Source of the DNA: Phycicoccus avicenniae
GTDB taxonomy: Bacteria > Actinomycetota > Actinomycetes > Actinomycetales > Dermatophilaceae
NCBI RefSeq assembly: GCF_018139485.1
Contig: NZ_JAGSNF010000006.1
Span: 1 to 64,000 of the forward strand
DNA length: 64,000 bases
Direction: 5' to 3'
How positions within the stretch are numbered: position 1 is the first letter of the stretch; every line of letters begins with the position of its first letter. Positions 63,801 through 64,000 of this stretch are shown in pieces. The notes beneath the pieces are model-generated. The model was not told the origin of the DNA, ran no database searches, and saw only the letters and a list, made by a program, of their open reading frames with translations. The position numbers and the translations under genes were made by a program.

Positions 63801-64000
63801 GTGAGCCGCGCGCTGCCCCGGAGCGTCCACCCCGCCGCCTGGTGGGCGTGGGCGCTCGGGCTCGCCGTGGCCGTGAGCACGACGACGAACCCGCTGGTGC
63901 TGCTCCTCGCCCTCGCCGTGGCGGCCCTCGTCGTCGCCGCTCGGCGCGGGTCCTCGCCGTGGGCCCGGGCCTTCCGGCTCTACCTGTGGCTCGGCCTGGC
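63801..64000 (+). CDS. ECF transporter transmembrane subunit EcfT (CbiQ-like), N-terminal part
   Basis: 66 residues visible, gene runs past the window end. GTG 63801 with AGGTGAG 6 bases upstream, 12 bases after the preceding gene. SRALPRSVHPAAWWAWALGL, NPLVLLLALAVAALVVAARR and SPWARAFRLYLWLGLA are like the start of actinobacterial EcfT proteins: two hydrophobic segments with the PWARAFR loop. EcfT couples a substrate-binding S protein to the ABC ATPases. The order riboswitch, binding proteins, EcfT suggests cobalamin import; the S component and ATPases should follow outside the window. Confidence 0.8.
   Translation, partial: MSRALPRSVHPAAWWAWALGLAVAVSTTTNPLVLLLALAVAALVVAARRGSSPWARAFRLYLWLGL

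Overview
The window is 64 kb of very GC-rich DNA with a strong G/C third-codon bias, frequent GTG starts and many ATGA/GTGA gene overlaps. Gene content and order match the translation, cell-division and nitrogen core of an Actinomycetota chromosome: tsf-rpsB, M23 peptidase, xerC-dprA-comM-yraN, DUF2469-rnhB-lepB-rplS, trmD-rimM-khpA-rpsP, ffh, glnD-glnB-amtB, ftsY, smc, mutM-rnc-rpmF-yceD, coaD, rsmD-recG, rpmB, thiL, map, folC, ileS. Mycobacterium and Streptomyces share this order. The protein style suggests Micrococcales (Intrasporangiaceae/Dermatophilaceae-like), but species cannot be read from the sequence. No phage, IS element, CRISPR array, tRNA or rRNA gene was found. The only mobile-type gene is the 3' end of an HNH nuclease of the DUF222/13E12 kind at the left edge.

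Left part (1-12.3 kb): HNH nuclease tail, a small repeat-bearing hypothetical gene, a SnoaL-like protein with an Asp-His repeat, tsf/rpsB, an MFS exporter and an aminotransferase inserted in the conserved block, a periodic array of DnaA-box-like GTCCAC motifs, an M23 peptidase, then the minus-strand operon yraN-comM-dprA and xerC with a disordered membrane protein. Middle (12.6-35 kb): a succinate-semialdehyde-type dehydrogenase; DUF2469-rnhB-lepB with a signal-peptidase-like protein lacking the catalytic serine; rplS; trmD fused to a GNAT acetyltransferase; rimM, khpA, rpsP; an Rrf2/TSUP pair; an amidohydrolase, an SDR and its XRE regulator; ffh; the nitrogen operon amtB-glnB-glnD under a GlnR-like site; ftsY; an M13 peptidase.

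Right part (35-64 kb): lepB2, an epimerase, smc, a chorismate mutase, an acylphosphatase, an XRE-type protein of unknown role, the yceD-rpmF-rnc-mutM operon, an acyltransferase coupled to coaD, a hemerythrin, rsmD-recG-fakA-like, rpmB, thiL, an AsnC-type regulator domain and a DUF3515 lipoprotein, map, folC and ileS. ileS is preceded by a T-box leader. Its 3' side carries two large palindromes and a 32-bp tandem repeat.

The most interesting locus is the right edge. A cobalamin riboswitch divergent from the ileS T-box precedes three tightly packed genes: a secreted alpha-toroid protein with a sortase-type LAQTG tail, a secreted DUF4430 (transcobalamin C-terminal-like) protein, and an ECF-transporter EcfT subunit cut by the window end. 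Together they look like a split, surface-tethered, transcobalamin-like vitamin B12 capture system feeding an ECF importer.

Many genes have a TANNNT -10 hexamer only 6-7 bases (once 9) before the start codon, indicating leaderless transcription. These are entered as promoters.
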